Shown here piece after piece: positions 17,739 through 19,044 of a stretch of DNA of 19,044 nt. The notes under the pieces were generated by a model. It was given only the letters and a program-made list of their open reading frames with translations, was not told the origin of the DNA and made no database searches. The stretch's first letter is position 1; every line of letters starts with the position of its first letter. Origin of the DNA: Flemingiibacterium sp045636265 (lineage in GTDB: Bacteria; Bacillota; Clostridia; Oscillospirales; CAG-272); the NCBI GenBank assembly GCA_045636265.1, contig JAZTXD010000014.1, positions 1-19,044 on the forward strand, in the 5' to 3' direction. A program made the position numbers and the translations under genes.

Positions 17739-18413
17739 TCAGAATTTGTCTGCGATGTTTCCCGAATCCTTATATATAGAATCGGAAGGAATCACGCCGC
17801 GAACGCGTGAGAGGGGATAGATGTTCGTGTTTTTGCCGATGACAGTTCCCGGGCAAAGAACACTGTTGCAGCCGACTTCAACGAAGTCGCCGAGCATCGC
17901 GCCGAACTTTTTGCGTCCCGTGTCGATAATCTCGTCACCTGCTTTGACAGCCACATGAGTCTTGTCGCTCTTGACGTTGGATGTTACCGCGCCGGCTCCC
18001 ATGTGCGACTTGTATCCGAGAACGGAATCTCCCACATAGTTGAAGTGCGGAACCTGAACGCCGTCGAAAAGGATGCAGTTTTTAAGCTCGCATGAGTTTC
18101 CGACAACGGCACCTTTGCCAACGATAGCCGAGCCGCGTATGTATGCGCAGTGGCGTATCTCCGCGCCCGAATCGATGATGCACGGTCCGCCGATATAAGC
18201 GGTTGGTGCAACGGTTGCGTCCTTGGCGATGTAAACTCCGCCGCCGAGATCGTCATAAAGCTCGGGATCGAGGGTTTTGCCGAGTTCGGTTATAAAGCCC
18301 TTGATAGAGTCGAGAAGCTCCCATGGATAGGTTATGCCGTCAAAGAGATTTGCGGCAACGGTGTGGGAGGTATCCCAAAGCTCTGCGGCAGTTGGTATTG
18401 CGATTTTTTTCAT
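17739..18413 (-). CDS. GlmU C-terminal-like hexapeptide acyltransferase
   Basis: 224 aa left-handed beta-helix protein. An N-terminal 55 residues with LFDGITYPWELLDSI lead into hexapeptide coils (VYIAKDATVAPTAYIGGPCI onward). The segment PHFNYVGDSVLGYKSHMGAGAVTSN resembles the GlmU acetyltransferase block with its catalytic His (HLTYLGDAEIG..NIGAGTITCN in E. coli). No nucleotidyl-transfer domain is present, although such proteins are often labelled UDP-GlcNAc pyrophosphorylase. Inferred role: acetylation of GlcN-1-P to GlcNAc-1-P beside GlmM and GlmS; a different acceptor cannot be excluded. First gene of the operon. The start ATG at 18413 has an unusually distant AAAGGAG (16 nt, all A/T between). 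The longer frame to 18485 reads across the leader. Confidence 0.85.
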   Translation of the reverse strand: MKKIAIPTAAELWDTSHTVAANLFDGITYPWELLDSIKGFITELGKTLDPELYDDLGGGVYIAKDATVAPTAYIGGPCIIDSGAEIRHCAYIRGSAIVGKGAVVGNSCELKNCILFDGVQVPHFNYVGDSVLGYKSHMGAGAVTSNVKSDKTHVAVKAGDEIIDTGRKKFGAMLGDFVEVGCNSVLCPGTVIGKNTNIYPLSRVRGVIPSDSIYKDSGNIADKF

Positions 18414-18429
18414 ATTATAATATATAAAA

Positions 18430-18451
18430 CTCCTTTCCGCGAAAATTCGCG
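18430..18451 (-). promoter_or_regulatory. Ribosome binding site with adjacent hairpin
   Basis: AAAGGAG at 18430-18436 is directly preceded, in the mRNA, by the palindrome CGCGAATTTTCGCG (18438-18451). The gap from the site to the ATG is 16 nt of pure A/T, far more than the usual 5-9. The start codon may need a fold to bring the two together, or may rely on the unstructured AT stretch. Confidence 0.5.
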
Positions 18452-18490
18452 TATTTGCGCGCACCGTCGCAAACGGCACACACAATATAT

Positions 18491-18519
18491 ATTATATCAT
18501 ATTACTATGTGCTTGTCAA
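18491..18519 (-). promoter_or_regulatory. Consensus promoter of the glm operon
   Basis: Minus-strand -35 TTGACA (18514-18519) and -10 TATAAT (18491-18496), both perfect, with a 17-nt spacer. Predicted start about 18484; leader about 70 nt. As no room exists for another promoter between glmM and the ribozyme, this should drive all three genes. Confidence 0.92.
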
Positions 18520-18564
18520 GTTTTTGACTTGGAGGAAAATATAACAATATACATATTATGATTA

Positions 18565-18765
18565 TAGCGGACGTTGTATGAGTGGAGCGGTTCATTTGCG
18601 ATTACCGCTGCACAGAGCGAATAGAGCCGGAAGCCGTAAGGCTGATCGGCGACCTTGAGCGCGAGTCGGGCGTCAAGGGAAAAGAAAGGGATTTCAAAAG
18701 GGAAGGGAAAACCGCAGGTTGTCCCTTCCCTTTTGCGTTCTCCTTATGCGCACGGCGATGCGGTG
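18565..18765. repeat. Composite repeat, right half, with hairpin A
   Basis: 18574-18680 aligns with the reverse complement of 1607-1710: GAGCGGT..TTGCGATTACCGCT hairpin, GCGAATAGAGCCGGA, CTGATCGGCGACCTTGAGCG and AGTCGGGCG. Hairpin A in reverse orientation follows at 18696-18734 (arms AAAAGGGAAGGGAAAACC / GGTTGTCCCTTCCCTTTT, 17 of 18 paired, loop GCA), then the box TTATGCGCACGGCGATGCG. Hairpin and boxes are nearly the same as at 8340-8420. No gene is present. Confidence 0.78.
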
Positions 18766-18774
18766 CCCGGTGTC

Positions 18775-19044
18775 GGCGCTCATGAGAGCGCGGAGGCTTT
18801 GCGTAAATTCGAGGAGGATAGACAACCAGCTGCGCAGGTTTTCTACCCTCCCCGTGCTCCACCCGTTTTCCTTGCTTGCGCCGGAGGCGCTCCACGGCGC
18901 TCAAAAAAGATTCGCGCTGGGTAGTGCATACACTCCGCCCACATTGCAGATACCGCGCTATTCCGCCAACTGATAGAGTGGAGCGGTATCTTTAGGTACC
19001 GCTTTACCGGCGCGAATCTTTTTTTGAGCGCGAGTCGGGCGAAA
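18775..19044. repeat. Composite repeat, left part, runs off the window
   Basis: Outer hairpin GCGCTC-ATGA-GAGCGC (18776-18791), hairpin A forward (18811-18853, loop AGCTGCGCA), CTCCACCCGTTTTCCTTGC (18857-18875), GCGCCGGAGGCGC, GCGCTCA6GATTCGCGC (18897-18916), the spacer box inverted (TGCATACACTCCGCCCACAT), AGCGGTATCTTTAGGTACCGCT (18982-19003, perfect 7-bp arms), and GCGCGAATCT7GAGCGCGAG (19010-19033). It aligns with 13840-14071 in inverse orientation. The window ends within the element. Confidence 0.82.

Overview
The window reads as chromosomal sequence from a low-to-mid GC anaerobic Firmicute of class Clostridia, probably an uncultured gut lineage. The support is a pyruvate:ferredoxin oxidoreductase, strong AGGAGG-type ribosome binding sites, consensus TTGACA-17-TATAAT promoters, a cysteine T-box leader, a glmS self-cleaving ribozyme and an S-layer-homology protein. 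No 16S or other marker is present, so the placement is an inference. The first 170 bases are not genomic. Bases 87-170 match, as I remember it, the DNBSEQ (MGI/BGI) adapter pair with a 10-nt barcode, and bases 1-86 duplicate bases 171-256 exactly. This is what read-through of an 86-bp insert in a rolling-circle nanoball would give, so real sequence starts at 171.

Layout. Minus strand, 171-9435: uridine phosphorylase (udp); a small exported protein with a DUF5640-like domain; nifJ (PFOR) with its own promoter and terminator; a ribbon-helix-helix protein; cysS; and cysE behind a Cys T-box. Plus strand, 9584-13718: a polar amino-acid ABC importer (lipoprotein, permease, ATPase) divergent from cysE, then an exported SLH plus transglutaminase-like protein. 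Minus strand, 14104-18519: one operon of a stand-alone GlmU-like acetyltransferase, glmM and glmS, driven by a perfect consensus promoter. A glmS ribozyme begins about 13 nt after the glmM stop codon. The operon covers fructose-6-P to GlcN-6-P (GlmS), GlcN-1-P (GlmM) and, by inference, GlcNAc-1-P (the acyltransferase).

Many of the gaps between genes are filled by one family of modular palindromic repeats. A full-length unit is about 375-400 bp (1521-1926 and 13725-14095; a further copy enters at 18790 and runs off the window). It is itself an imperfect inverted repeat: outer hairpin, a TATGCGT-type box, hairpin A (inner AACC/GGTT and a TGCGCA loop, with arms that vary but keep pairing), a CCACCCG..CCTTGC box, a GCGC-T7-GCGC box, and a central AGCGGTA hairpin. 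A second family of about 200-bp inverted repeats brackets cysS on both sides. Two further small hairpin families occur in the cysE-cysS gap, inside one large unit, and between the glmS ribozyme and the glmS start. The repeats sit inside what look like operons (cysE-cysS, glmM-glmS leader) and never inside a coding region. I see no CRISPR array, defence system, prophage, rRNA or tRNA gene.
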